Shown: positions 12,101 through 21,374, numbered from the stretch's first letter. The stretch: 64,000 nucleotides of DNA from Macrostomum hystrix (GCA_950097015.1 CATNEN010000038.1:19068001-19132000), one strand, 5' to 3'. Made by a program: numbers and translations. Notes: generated from the letters alone by a model not told the origin.

Positions 12101-15100
12101 ATCTAGCACCAGTATTAAACTTGACCAGACTCTATCACGAAGTTCTGCGAGAGTACTTCATTGGATGGGTCCTTTGGTCAAGGGATCAAATATGGTGCGA
12201 GAACTTATTGAAGTTTTTTGATTACCTAGATTCTAGGCCTTAGAAACATTTTCGTGACAGTTTAGGGCTGTCGATAAAAATGATTTTATACATATGGAAA
12301 GTAAGAGTATGAAATGTGAATGAGAGACGTGTTTTTTATTTAATTAGGAATGGATATAACTGATCTTCCTATAAGGTATTTTTTCACTTTTAGAGGACCT
12401 TGTTCTTCTTCTTCTTAATATACTAAAAATGAAAATTTATTGCTAAAACTATATTTGCATACAAAAAGTAAAGTTGAGGGGATCTATTCATGTGAATGCA
12501 CTGAAAACTCACTACTATCGTCTTCAAGAACAAGCCTCTCAGACAAATGCCTCATTAAAAGTCATTATAGTATAGACACTAATATTTGTGTCTAAATCAG
12601 ATCGTCATCTAAAATTGTCATCATATGGGCAAGCAGTGCAAAGACGATAGCAGCTGAAATTCTAGAAAATCATTACTTTAACTACCGTTTTAGAACAAGA
12701 AGTTTACACAATTTATTTTTTAGTAAAACTCTTCAACTGACAACCTGTGTTCATAACATCATTTACATATTTAAATAAAGAAAATTTTACTTTACTGCAA
12801 ATAAAACAATTTTTGTACATAACATAACTCGATGTCAGACAAATGCCTCGTTAAAATTCATGTTTTTGGCCTGCTAGAATTGTAGCGAACCCTGTCATTC
12901 TCGTCATCTATTGTCATCATTATCGAGTTAACAAAGTTACTAACAAAAAGCAATTTGTTTTTTGCCAATGTTTTTTTGGCAAAAAACAATTTGCCAACAA
13001 AAAGCGACTGAAAAAATACTCTGAATCACACGAGGGACCAAGTATCATCCAACTTCATAGGTAATTTTCCACTTTCTTGCACCCATGTATCTTCTTAAAT
13101 ATAGTAAACAATTGTACTTCAGTATATAATCTCGCAATCAGACAAATGCCTCGTTAAAATTCATGCCCAGGTTAGTTTTGTTTCACGAAAACTAAATCAA
13201 GGTCATTCTCGTCATCTATTTTGTCATCATCATCGAGATATCATAAGGAAGTGGAACTAATAAAGTTATAAATCTATAAGCCAGAGTTAACATCCGCCAG
13301 CAGCTAAGCAAGCATTGATGTGCTGCAGCGGTGTGCTATAGCCAGCTTGAGCATTGCCATGCCCTTAATCTAGCACCAGTATTAAACTTGACCAGACTCT
13401 ATCACGAAGTTCTGCGAGAGTACTTAATTGGATGGGTCCTTTGGTCAAGGGATCAAATATAGTGCGAAACACAATTTTTCACAGCCTATTCACAGTCATG
13501 GTGTACTATCAGCGGTGCCTCGAATATGCCGATATCTTCCAGTGACGTACGCCAAGTACGGCAAAGCTAACTTTATAATTTTCATGACCCGCATGACCCG
13601 AAACCAACCTGGTTATTTGTTCATTCTTTGTTACATTGTTTCATTTGTTACATAGGTTGATGACCTCTGTTCTCTTGTACATGCCAGATTTGCGCTGTAG
13701 GCAAAGACTATGAATCCTCGATTTCGACCACAGACAACGGAATGAAACAACTCCAATCGATTTCCCCGGAGAGTATGCTTAGAACACATTGAATTGAGGG
13801 AAATCAATTGGACTTAAGGGAATTCATTTTGACTTATCTATGGTCGAGAAGGCTGGTTGGGCCCTCGCTTTCGACTTCAGGTAAACTCCACTTGCACCAA
13901 AAAAGCTCGTATATTGGTCAGCTTATTTTTAGGGAATGGTCTTGTCTATGGTCAAACCGAAGTATCACTGGCCCATTATCTGTATAATGGTTGGTTATTC
14001 CTAAAGTCTCACTTACGAATAACCGCATTGTCGAATTTCAGTGGGGCCAAAGACAAAAAGGGCATCGAAAGGAGAGGGGGTTACCGAGGAGAGAGAGACA
14101 AAAAGACTGACGTGGTTTACTGGAGTTTGGGCCATAGACAACGAAGTTGCAAACAGGCCGGGGGTTAAGAGGGTGGAAAGGAAGGAGATGTGGAGAGAAA
14201 GAGAGAATAAAACGTAAATAGCTACAATCGCTTGACCACGGAGAACCGGACGTCATATCCGATCAACTGGGGCAATCTGCCTGTCGAAAGTTTAGCCAAC
14301 GTATCTAGCAGCGAACTCAATTGGATCCCAAGACTTTCCACATCTCAGAAGGACATGCAGGATAACGAAGACTTTTTGAACTTCTTGCACTTTATTGAGA
14401 GCGGTGATACTGCCGATGATTTGCCTCTGCTACCGGCCGAGGATGATGCTGCAGCTGAAGAGGATGGAGAGAATGAAACTGAGCCGAAACGAGTTCCTTT
14501 GGATATGCAAGAGGCAATGACGAAAGATGAAATAGTGAGCCTACCAACCAAGACGCGAGAGCAGATGATTGCTCATGGTAACGGTTTTGTGCAGTTCCTT
14601 CGCGAACATGGAGCTGCTGTTCAGGAATTGAGTCGTGTTGAGATGTGTGAGTTTCTTAGGTATTACTACTACCAATTGCGTCGCCATGATGGCGGTACAT
14701 ACTTGCCTGCAAGTCTTGTGTGCATCCGCGCCGGGATACAGCGCTTTCTGACTATGGTGGCTGGATTAACGATCAACATTATCGATGGTGAGGAATTCGT
14801 CCTAGCGAATAGAATGCTCCGAATGAAAATCAGGGAATGGCACAACTCCGGCGGTCAGGTTCGATCATATCCGCCAGTCGAGGAGGGTGATATGGAGAAG
14901 CTACGGACGTATTTCGACAGATCAAGTGCAGAGACCACTCAGGATGAGTTTCTATTTCGCGTTATGTACGGCCTAGGAGAACGAGGAAGGGAACATCTGG
15001 AGTCGATTGAATCCAAGAAGTGGTTGGTGAAGCGCGAAGACTCGGATGGAAGACCGTACTACGCATTGCCTGTACTGAATTCCAAAAACAAGTCTGCCGA

Positions 15101-18100
15101 TCCCAATCGAGCCAAGCGTGACATCGACGTAAAGCAGGCGAGAATCTACGATGTTGGAATTGTGGACGACTACATGGCTATATTACCAACGGAGACGAAG
15201 AACGACTCACTGTTTCCCAGGCCACTGAAGAATGCAGGAGGCACCAGACGATTTTGCTCGTAGTAGATACGAGGAATAAATTACCTGAGGACTTTCATGA
15301 AAGCGCTGAGCAAAAAGCGAAGCTTTCTAAGGAATACACCAATCACAGCATTCGGTGAGTCAGTTGGTCGGGGAAGTGCATATGATGTTTTCAACTTGTG
15401 TCTGATTGAGTCTAATTTACAGTTCAATTGCTCAATTGCTCTAGAGTTACCAGAGTGTGTGACCTGGAATCGGCTGGGCATTCGATGAACGATATTATGG
15501 CTATCATGGGTCAAAAGTCCGAGAGCACAGTCCGGCGCTTTCTGGCAGTTAAACGGGACAAGTCCCTGCAACAATGCAGCGATGCAGTGTCGCGTGCGCT
15601 GAACATAGGACAAAGCGCCGCGATCCACGGTCAAGTAACAATGCCTGCTGACATCAGCATCCAGAGCTCCATCGTGCAAGAAGCAGTGAGCGTGTCTGAT
15701 GGTCATCAGATGAACGGTCGGAGTATCTTTATTATGAACAACTGCACTTTCAACAATTGCAATATGTAATGGTCTTCGGCACTATATTGACAATTGCGCC
15801 ATATTGATACTGCACTATTAACTTTCCATAGCGCTCTTTTGTTGTTGGTGTTTGCTGTTTTGTTCTAAAAATAGGCATCCATTATCCCGAGTTAAAAATT
15901 GTTATCCTGAAGTTTAAGTGAAGAAATAAATTGAATGTGCTCAAGGTTTAACCATAGACGATTACATTATCCTACACTGATTATTGACAATGGGCTCGCT
16001 AGCAGGACCATTATATAGATAATGGGCTCGCTAGTATATTAGAACAGCTATATTATACCTTTTGTTCAACTGATTTCGCAAAAAGCCAATTGATTTCCCC
16101 ATTAGATGGTGATAGTATATTTGAAAGAACTAACGCATGAGATTTAGTCTTTGGTCATAATTACTTTCAGACAAATGCCTCATACAGATCAGCTTAGAAA
16201 AGACACTTCAATGTGTCTAAATCAGATCGTCATCTTAATTGTCATCATTTCAATTAATTATTGACGCAAAGACGCTAGCCGTTTTGTACAATATTATCAA
16301 CTTATGAGCTAAAAGCTGACTTTATATGAAGGTCAAAAAATTCAAATGGGCGAATAAAGATGTCGCTGAGTTTATGCACAAAATAACTCGACTTCAGACA
16401 AATGCCTCGATAAAATTCATTCCGACGCCAAGCCAGATGAACTAGCGAGCCAGGTCATTCTCGTCATCTATTTTGTCATCATTATCGAGATTCTATAACG
16501 GAGTACACTGATCGAATCTTTAGGTCTGTGCTCTAGTGCAATTTAGTTTCTTGAATCGCTAAATAATTATCAGTTCTCACAGTACTCAAAGGCGTTAAAC
16601 GAGGATGATATTGATTATTAATCATCATATAAGAGCATCTTTTCATTGATGAGAAAGTTATATGAAAGTCATGAAAATGCTATCGAAATCAGACAAGTAT
16701 GAATCTTGACAAACGTATAAAATGGTCTTGGTCTTTCTCGTCTCGTTTCTCGGCTTGAATATAGTCTTGTTTTTCATTAGCAGCCAGTCGTTGACTCGTA
16801 GTTAGTTGATAAAAACAAGTAATTATGAAAATAACATTAAACGATTATAAAATGTAACAGCTTAACAGTCAGACATATGCCTTATAAACATCATATTAGT
16901 ACAGACATGTTAATATCTGTATCAAATTCAGATTTTCATCTAGAAAATTGTCATCATTTGAGAAAGAGACATAATATGAATAATGTGGTCGGAATTATTT
17001 AACTAGAAACCTGTTTGTAGTTCTCATGATATGAAGATTAAACTAGCTTGCCTCGATTTCACACAAATGCCTCGTTAAATTTCATTCGTAACACCTGCTA
17101 GATTGTTAGCAAGAGCAGATCATTCTCGTTATCTATTTCGTATATCAACGGTATACGATATTCTATCCCGTATATCAACGGCGGCTTTTAATATAGTAAC
17201 TTAGGCGGTCACATTTTTCCCTTCTAAATTTGTAACAATGAAAGTGTTGTTTTAGAATTACAATCGTCTACTGTGATTTTAAAAGTAAGCGTTTTCGCCA
17301 TCAGACAAATGCCTCATTTCAATTCATGCCCGACAAAAATATATCGCTTTGCAATAACTCTGTCAAGTTCATTCTCGTCATCTATTGTCATCATCAGCGA
17401 GATCTCATATAAAAATAATGAAAATATCTTCAGATGAAAGCCAGAATTAACATCCGCCAGCAGCTAAGCAAGCATTGATGTGCTGCAGCGGTGTGCTATA
17501 GCCAGCTTGAGCATTGCCATGCCCTTAATTTAGCACCAGTATTAAACTTGACCAGACTCTATCACACAGTTCTATGAGAGTGCTTCATTGGATGGGTCAT
17601 TTGGCTGAGGGATCAAATCTGTTGTGAGATTATTTATTATAAAAGTTCTTTGATTACCTAAATTCTAGGCCTTAGAAACTATCTTATGACAGTTTAGGTC
17701 TTTCAATAAAAATGATTTCATGCTCATTGAAAGTAAAAGTATGAAATGTGAATGAGAGACGTGTTTTTTATTTAATTAGGAATGGATATAACTGATCTTC
17801 CTATAAGGTATTTTTTCACTTTTAGAGGACCTTGTTCTTCTTCTTTAATATACTAAAAATGAAAATTTATAGCTAAAACTATATTTGCATACAAAAAGTA
17901 AAGTTGAGGGGATTTATTCATGTGAATGCACTGAAAATTCACTACTATCGTCTTCAAGAACAAGCCTCTCAGACAAATGCCTCATTAAAAGTCATTATAG
18001 TATAGACACTAATATTTGTGTCTAAATCAGATCGTCATCTAAAATTGTCATCATATGGGCAAGCAGTGCAAAGACGATAGCAGCTGAAATTCTAGAAAAT

Positions 18101-20959
18101 CATTACTTTAACTACCGTTTTAAAAAAAAGTTTACACAATTTATTTTTTAGTAAAACTCTTCAACTGACTACCTGTGTTCATAACATCATTTACATATTT
18201 AAATAAATAAAAATTTACTTTACTGCAAATAAAACAATTTTTGTACATAACATAACTCGATGTCAGACAAATGCCTCGTTAAAATTCATGTTTTTGGCCT
18301 GCTAGAATTGTAGCGAACCCTGTCATTCTCGTCATCTATTGTCATCATTATCGAGTTAACAAAGTTACCAACAAAAAGCAATTTGTTTTTTGCCAATGTT
18401 TTTTTGGCAAAAAACAATTTGCCAACAAAAAGCGACTGAAAAAATACTCTGAATCACACGAGGGACCAAGTATCATCCAACTTCATAGGTAATTTTCCAC
18501 TTTCTTGCACCCATGTATCTTCTTAAATATAGTAAATAAATGTACTTCAGTATATCATCTCGCAATCAGACAAATGCCTCGTTAAAATTCATGCCCAGGT
18601 TAGTTTTGTTTCACGAAAACTAAATCAAGGTCATTCTCGTCATCTATTTTGTCATCATCATCGAGATATCATAAGGAAGTGGAACTAATAAAGTTATAAA
18701 TCTATAAGCCAGAGTTAACATCCGCCAGCAGCTAAGCAAGCATTGATGTGCTGCAGCGGTGTGCTATAGCCAGCTTGAGCATTGCCATGCCCTTAATCTA
18801 GCACCAGTATTAAACTTGACCAGACTCTATCACGAAGTTCTGCGAGAGTACTTCATTGGATGGGTCCTTTGGTCAAGGGATCAAACATGGTGCGAGATTC
18901 CTAACCTTGAATTGTATTTTAGAGCTATTCATAATTAAAAAGTTTTCATAATATACTGTAGTTATTCTTTTTTTTTTATCATGGTATTTAAGGAATTGGA
19001 CCGTGCTGTTTAATAGTTTAATAGTTTAATAATACACGAAAAATGAACTTCCTTTATGTTTATGTTTATGTTTATCCTTTATGAACACAAAACGAAGACC
19101 ATAGATTAAAAGTTTTTAAGACATGTCTAGTTTCACTTTTAACAAAGACGTCTTTTATCACAAAATTTCAGACAAATGCCTCATAAAGATCAGTTTAGTA
19201 TGGAAATTGCAATATGATTGTCCAAATCAGATCGTCATCTAAAGTTGTCATCATTTAATTTAGTGACAAAAGACAATATTACTTAGCAACAAGTTTTAAA
19301 TACGGCTTGCAATCCCTGGCGCGGCCAGGAACGATCAACCCGCTATGTCGACCGTCTTTTTAAAGACGCGCCAGCACCCAGCCAGGCGGCCGGTGTGAAG
19401 CGTGTTAGACACCTGGCTCTGAAACGCGCGATTTGACACTCCCCCTCTTGGCCATTACGGCTTGGGGCGTAACTATTATTATCACAACTTATTAAAAACG
19501 ACTCGATGTCAGACAAATGCCTCATTACAATTCATGGTTTAAACCCACTAGATAATTAGAGAGTTCAGTTCATTCTCGTCATCTATTTTGTCATCATTAT
19601 CGAGTTTTTATTGAATAATTTGTCCTTGGGCAAAACTATATAACTTTGTATTGTCTTTTTATGCAGCGATAAAATGGGTACCAGCGATTACCCAGTTCAT
19701 GGAAAGAACAGCTGAACGAAGCTTTCTAGAGTCAATCAATTTCGTAATAATTAAGCTTACAAGGAGAGAAAATCATGTATGTTTCGTTGAAACTCACAGG
19801 TAAATCCAACCCCCAAAAAACCACTTAATTTCAGTAATCATACAAAATAGTTGTCTGTCTTTGTCCAGGATAAATCAGACAAATGCGCTATAACGATCAC
19901 TCCTAATATAGATATGTGGGATAAAATTATCAATTACTTGCATTCAGACAATTGCATGAAATATAAAATTTCAGATCTTTAACAAGACATTTAATAATAT
20001 ACAAACGCCAGGGCGCCTTGTTGAAATTCATACTAAGGACAAGCTTTACTCTTAGCAAGTAATGCCAGTCATTCTCGTCATCCTTTTGTTATCATTGTCG
20101 AGACACTATGATATAAAAAATAATTATTTATGGGATAATATTATGTTAGAAATAGATACTGCACTAGAAAGGAGTAAGATTGTAAATGCATTCTATGCAA
20201 TAAGAGTTTACCTCACAAACAGATTTTAAGTAACCGATTTTCTGAATGGCCGCTCCATTTGTTTCAGGCTAATATAAGAAACAACTAAACTATTGAAAGT
20301 GACATTCAATATTTTGCACTACATGTTAACTGTATGAAAAATATGGTAGATATCAGTTTTTGAACACGATTCGGCAGCACAATTATAGGATTGCTATTAA
20401 GACAAATGCCTCATTAAAGATCTTGACATATCTTGACAGATCTTGACAAAGATCGTGACATAAAATAGTCACGAAAAATATTCAATGTCTTTATCAGTTC
20501 GTCATCTAAATTTGTCATCATAATATCATGCTCCTATGGTACATATTCAAGCATACTTTTAAGGCTTAGTGGCGTCACTTTCTAAACAATTAGCAAAATT
20601 TACAATTCTGTTTTCCGCTACAACTTTTTGTTGTAAAAATTGTCAAAACTGAATTTGAAAATCTATCCTTTACTTTTTCCGTCATCCTTCGTGTTCTTAT
20701 ATCAACTACTCAGGATCTTAAGCTAGGTTGATAAATAACATTTTAAAATATATAATTATAAAAGAGTCACAGAAACTAACCCCTCAACTGGATCATTGCT
20801 GCACACTGAGAGAAACTCCTGACCAGATTGTAGCCTATAAAGCTTTCGCCGCATCAGTTGTCGAGTTGTATCAGTCACTGGTGGCACATTGCTGCTACCC
20901 ATATGCAGGGCTAGTTCTTCGCGTAGTTCAACATCTGTCAACTGATTGATTTCATCCAT
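9189..20959 (-). CDS. Emerin-like LEM-domain inner nuclear membrane protein
   Basis: Coding exons (minus): 20959-20781, 11241-11194, 9612-9189; 216 residues. Phases match at both junctions (GG|C and AG|C), with acceptors TTGCAG and GACAG and donors GTTAGT and GTATGA. A TTTTCAG acceptor before 20978 shows that the 5' UTR is also spliced. Residues 1-46 are a LEM domain (MDEINQLTDVELREEL, then VPPVTDTTR and the basic RRKLYRL), the fold that binds BAF. Next come an acidic linker (ESDDGDH), an Ala/Ser/Gly/Pro-rich low-complexity region, and a single transmembrane helix near residues 180-200 with a short lumenal tail ending PEITH. Size and layout match emerin rather than the larger LAP2 or MAN1. 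The introns hold the snoRNA array described below, in the same orientation. The first exon is not located. Extra alternative exons cannot be excluded. Confidence 0.8.
9795..10975. repeat. Minisatellite, 34-bp unit (LEM last intron)
   Basis: About 35 copies of CTACTCTTTCCCCCAGTTCT plus TCAGGGAACCAAAG, with A/T, G/C and GGGA/GGAA variants. The unit is polypyrimidine-rich on plus. Because it has no stop in any frame, it gives a long spurious reading frame. Confidence 0.95.
11014..11117 (-). ncRNA. C/D-box snoRNA copy 1 (type A)
   Basis: Terminal stem CTCGATA/TATCGAG. C box GTGATGA, D box CTGA (plus-strand TCAG 11021-11024). Both 28S guides are present (GAGGCATTTG and GATGACGAG). It is the only copy in the last LEM intron (9613-11193), about 75 nt inside from the donor of the 48-nt exon. 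Confidence 0.8.
11284..11373 (-). pseudogene. Degenerate snoRNA copy 2 (type A)
   Basis: D box, D guide, central GCTAGA/TTAGC hairpin and C box (AATGATGA) remain, but the D' guide segment has been lost. It lies just upstream (minus sense) of the 48-nt LEM exon. Confidence 0.6.
11480..11760 (-). repeat. tRNA-derived SINE
   Basis: The minus strand starts with a tRNA-like head near 11750-11685: A-box-like TGGCCTTGTGGTTAGAGC and B box GAGTTCGAATCTC. The body carries the family motif GTCCATGGACTGAACAGC, also seen near 45.96, 53.89 and 60.40 kb. Confidence 0.65.
11866..11975 (-). ncRNA. C/D-box snoRNA copy 3 (type A)
   Basis: C box ATGATGA, D box CTGA, guides GAGGCATTTG and TAGATGACGAG. Terminal stem TCTCGC/GCGAAA has one G-U type pair. 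The central hairpin is AT-rich. Duplicated as copy 11. Confidence 0.78.
12011..12202. repeat. 192-bp interspersed repeat, copy a
   Basis: Starts AAGCCAGAGTTAACATCCGC and ends ATGGTGCGAGA. It lies 35 bp from snoRNA copy 3. Five copies occur in the window, always close to a snoRNA. It has no recognisable coding capacity, tRNA boxes or inverted termini. Possible internal pairing: GACCA/TGGTC and ACTCT/AGAGT near the right end. Confidence 0.7.
12534..12630 (-). ncRNA. C/D-box snoRNA copy 4 (type B)
   Basis: C box ATGATGA, a perfect D' box CTGA after AGATGACGAT, a central AGACAC/GTGTCT hairpin, D guide GAGGCATTTG and D box CTGA. Short GCC/GGC terminal pairing. Duplicated as copies 12 and 24. Confidence 0.78.
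12826..12929 (-). ncRNA. C/D-box snoRNA copy 5 (type A), best-preserved example
   Basis: 104 nt on the minus strand. An 8-bp terminal stem (AACTCGAT with ATCGAGTT) is followed by C box ATGATGA and then guide 1, TAGATGACGAG, complementary to CUCGUCAUCUA of 28S rRNA. After it come a weak D' (ATGA-like), a GCTA/TAGC central hairpin, a C'-like CATGAAT, guide 2 CGAGGCATTTG (complementary to CAAAUGCCUCG of 28S) and D box CTGA. By the D+5 rule, guide 2 would direct 2'-O-methylation of the third A of CAAAU. The family is not one I can name with certainty. Confidence 0.85.
13129..13239 (-). ncRNA. C/D-box snoRNA copy 6 (type A)
   Basis: Terminal stem ATCTCG/CGAGAT, C box ATGATGA, D box CTGA, and guides CGAGGCATTTG and TAGATGACGAG intact. 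The central part has a GTTTTCGTGAAAC hairpin. Duplicated as copies 14 and 26. Confidence 0.8.
13278..13469. repeat. 192-bp interspersed repeat, copy b
   Basis: About 98% like copy a by eye, 39 bp from snoRNA copy 6. The flanks differ from copy a, so the element itself has defined ends. Confidence 0.7.
13470..14231 (+). other. Probable 5' part of the Crypton insertion
   Basis: This sequence lies between repeat copy b and the recombinase frame and is absent from the duplicated snoRNA blocks. No recognisable product. An upstream exon for the recombinase may be here, because its open frame begins without an ATG. Confidence 0.4.
14232..15263 (+). CDS. Crypton-type tyrosine recombinase, N-terminal and core part
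   Basis: The open frame runs without an ATG at its left edge. The first in-frame ATG is at 14355, so either translation starts there or an upstream exon supplies the start. An acidic N-terminus is followed by a SAM-like/core-binding region (FVQFLREHGAAV, YYYYQLRRHDGGTY, a pattern known from Crypton and DUF3504 proteins) and the start of the catalytic domain (LANRMLRMKIREWHNSGG, then GLGERGREHLESI with the first catalytic Arg). It ends at TAG inside the domain, soon after LFPRPLKNA. The remainder resumes from 15278 in another frame, so the gene is broken or the break marks an unrecognised intron. It is inserted antisense in the large LEM intron. Confidence 0.75.
   Translation: MTTENRTSYPINWGNLPVESLANVSSSELNWIPRLSTSQKDMQDNEDFLNFLHFIESGDTADDLPLLPAEDDAAAEEDGENETEPKRVPLDMQEAMTKDEIVSLPTKTREQMIAHGNGFVQFLREHGAAVQELSRVEMCEFLRYYYYQLRRHDGGTYLPASLVCIRAGIQRFLTMVAGLTINIIDGEEFVLANRMLRMKIREWHNSGGQVRSYPPVEEGDMEKLRTYFDRSSAETTQDEFLFRVMYGLGERGREHLESIESKKWLVKREDSDGRPYYALPVLNSKNKSADPNRAKRDIDVKQARIYDVGIVDDYMAILPTETKNDSLFPRPLKNAGGTRRFCS
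15278..15769 (+). pseudogene. Crypton recombinase C-terminal part with intron; catalytic Tyr replaced
   Basis: Segment 15278-15354 encodes YTNHSIR, the His/Arg motif of tyrosine recombinases. A good 90-bp intron (donor CG|GTGAGT, acceptor CTCTAG) joins it in phase to 15445-15769, encoding RVTRVCDLESAGHSMNDIMA, then MGQKSES and TVRRFLA. In active relatives the motif is usually GHKS..S...Y; here His is Gln and the position of the nucleophilic Tyr is Phe. The C-terminus has NNCTFNNC, typical of Crypton proteins. The frame does not connect to the upstream part. It is either a dead element or a domesticated, non-catalytic derivative. Confidence 0.65.
16158..16260 (-). ncRNA. C/D-box snoRNA copy 7 (type B)
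   Basis: Terminal stem TAATTA/TAATTA, C box ATGATGA, D' CTGA, hairpin AGACAC/GTGTCT, guide GAGGCATTTG, D box CTGA. Duplicated as copy 20. Confidence 0.8.
16387..16489 (-). ncRNA. C/D-box snoRNA copy 8 (type A)
   Basis: Stem CTCGA/TCGAG, C box ATGATGA, D box CTGA, guides CGAGGCATTTG and TAGATGACGAG. Duplicated as copy 21. Confidence 0.8.
16866..16965 (-). pseudogene. snoRNA copy 9 (type B) with altered guides
   Basis: C box ATGATGA, D' CTGA and D box CTGA are intact, but guide 2 reads AAGGCATATG and guide 1 has lost GACGA. It may be a decaying copy or one that has acquired a different target. Duplicated as copy 22. Confidence 0.55.
17052..17150 (-). pseudogene. Degenerate snoRNA copy 10 (type A)
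   Basis: Guide 2 is intact, but the D box is mutated (TCAC instead of TCAG on plus) and the C box is replaced by TATACG-type sequence. The central GCTAGA/TTAGC hairpin remains. Confidence 0.6.
17293..17402 (-). ncRNA. C/D-box snoRNA copy 11 (type A)
   Basis: Nearly identical to copy 3: TCTCGC/GCGAAA stem, C and D boxes and both guides present. Confidence 0.78.
17438..17629. repeat. 192-bp interspersed repeat, copy c
   Basis: Same element as copy a with a more diverged right end (CTGTTGTGAGA). It lies 35 bp from snoRNA copy 11. Confidence 0.7.
17964..18060 (-). ncRNA. C/D-box snoRNA copy 12 (type B)
   Basis: Identical in key parts to copy 4. Confidence 0.78.
18254..18357 (-). ncRNA. C/D-box snoRNA copy 13 (type A)
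   Basis: Matches copy 5 across its length, including the 8-bp terminal stem. Confidence 0.83.
18557..18667 (-). ncRNA. C/D-box snoRNA copy 14 (type A)
   Basis: Same as copy 6; all boxes and guides are intact. Confidence 0.8.
18706..18897. repeat. 192-bp interspersed repeat, copy d
   Basis: Near-identical to copy b and in the same position relative to its snoRNA neighbour (39 bp). Confidence 0.7.
19163..19261 (-). ncRNA. C/D-box snoRNA copy 15 (type B)
   Basis: Stem AAATT/AATTT, C box ATGATGA, D' CTGA, guide 1 AGATGACGAT, guide 2 GAGGCATTTG (followed at 3' by T before D box CTGA). The central hairpin differs in sequence from copies 4 and 7. Confidence 0.75.
19315..19475. other. GC-rich insertion-like patch
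   Basis: A G+C-rich stretch in AT-rich intron DNA, between snoRNA copies 15 and 16. It contains a short self-complementary segment near AAAGACG/CGTCTTT (about 19350-19370). No gene or tRNA boxes are recognised; it is possibly a transposon fragment. Confidence 0.35.
19501..19605 (-). ncRNA. C/D-box snoRNA copy 16 (type A)
   Basis: Stem ACTCGAT/ATCGAGT, C box ATGATGA, D box CTGA, guides GAGGCATTTG and TAGATGACGAG, central CTAG hairpin. Confidence 0.82.
19871..19965 (-). pseudogene. Degenerate snoRNA copy 17 (type B)
   Basis: Only the D-box half is recognisable (plus-strand TCAGACAAATGCGC). The C-box half is lost. Confidence 0.45.
20012..20103 (-). pseudogene. Degenerate snoRNA copy 18 (type A)
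   Basis: Guide 1 (GGATGACGAG) and a damaged C box (ATGATAA) remain, while the D box and most of guide 2 are lost. Confidence 0.5.
20392..20530 (-). pseudogene. Degenerate snoRNA copy 19 (type B)
   Basis: C box ATGATGA and both guides are present, but the D box is lost (plus-strand TTAA instead of TCAG). The centre is expanded by about four copies of TCTTGACA/GATCTTGACA. It is nearest to the LEM-domain exon donor, about 250 nt inside the intron. Confidence 0.55.
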
Positions 20960-21374
20960 ATCACTGGTTGCTAAGGAGCTGAAAACCAAAAATAACTTTA
21001 TGATATCAAATTTTACTAAAATTGCAAATTTACTTTCAGGTATTGTCTGTAATTACAGTAAATCTAAATCCAAGCAAAATGATAAAGCAGTCAAACAAGG
21101 ATTTACAAAAAATGCACAATGCAATAAATTTAATGACAATAAAAAGCCCTATTATTAAAATAATAAATTATTATCCTACTATACTATGGCTTGAGTTTAT
21201 ACTATGTCTTGACTATACTAAATGTTGTGGCGCTCTACCGTTTAGAACCATTTGACGAAATTTTATCGTTTTTTCAACAAAAAGTGCCAAATGATCCAAG
21301 GATTAGACTGATCCAATTTTATCATTCTGTCTCAATGCTAAGGGAATTAAATCTAATAATGTGAAAAAAAATTA

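Larger units (their letters stand above)
11866..13469. repeat. Segmental duplication block X, copy 1
   Basis: 1.6-kb block with snoRNA copies 3-6 and two 192-bp repeats. It matches 17293-18897 almost base for base with small indels. Confidence 0.85.
17293..18897. repeat. Segmental duplication block X, copy 2
   Basis: Second copy of block X, with snoRNA copies 11-14. Spacers as well as snoRNAs are conserved, so the unit duplicated as DNA rather than by retroposition of single snoRNAs. Confidence 0.85.

Noticed and set aside
14345-14551. Short minus-strand frame inside the recombinase
   Set aside because: Shadow of the plus-strand Crypton coding sequence.
11014-20600. CRISPR-like array of spaced repeats
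   Set aside because: The DNA is eukaryotic with spliced genes. Repeat spacing is 200-1000 bp and irregular, and the units have C/D-box snoRNA architecture.
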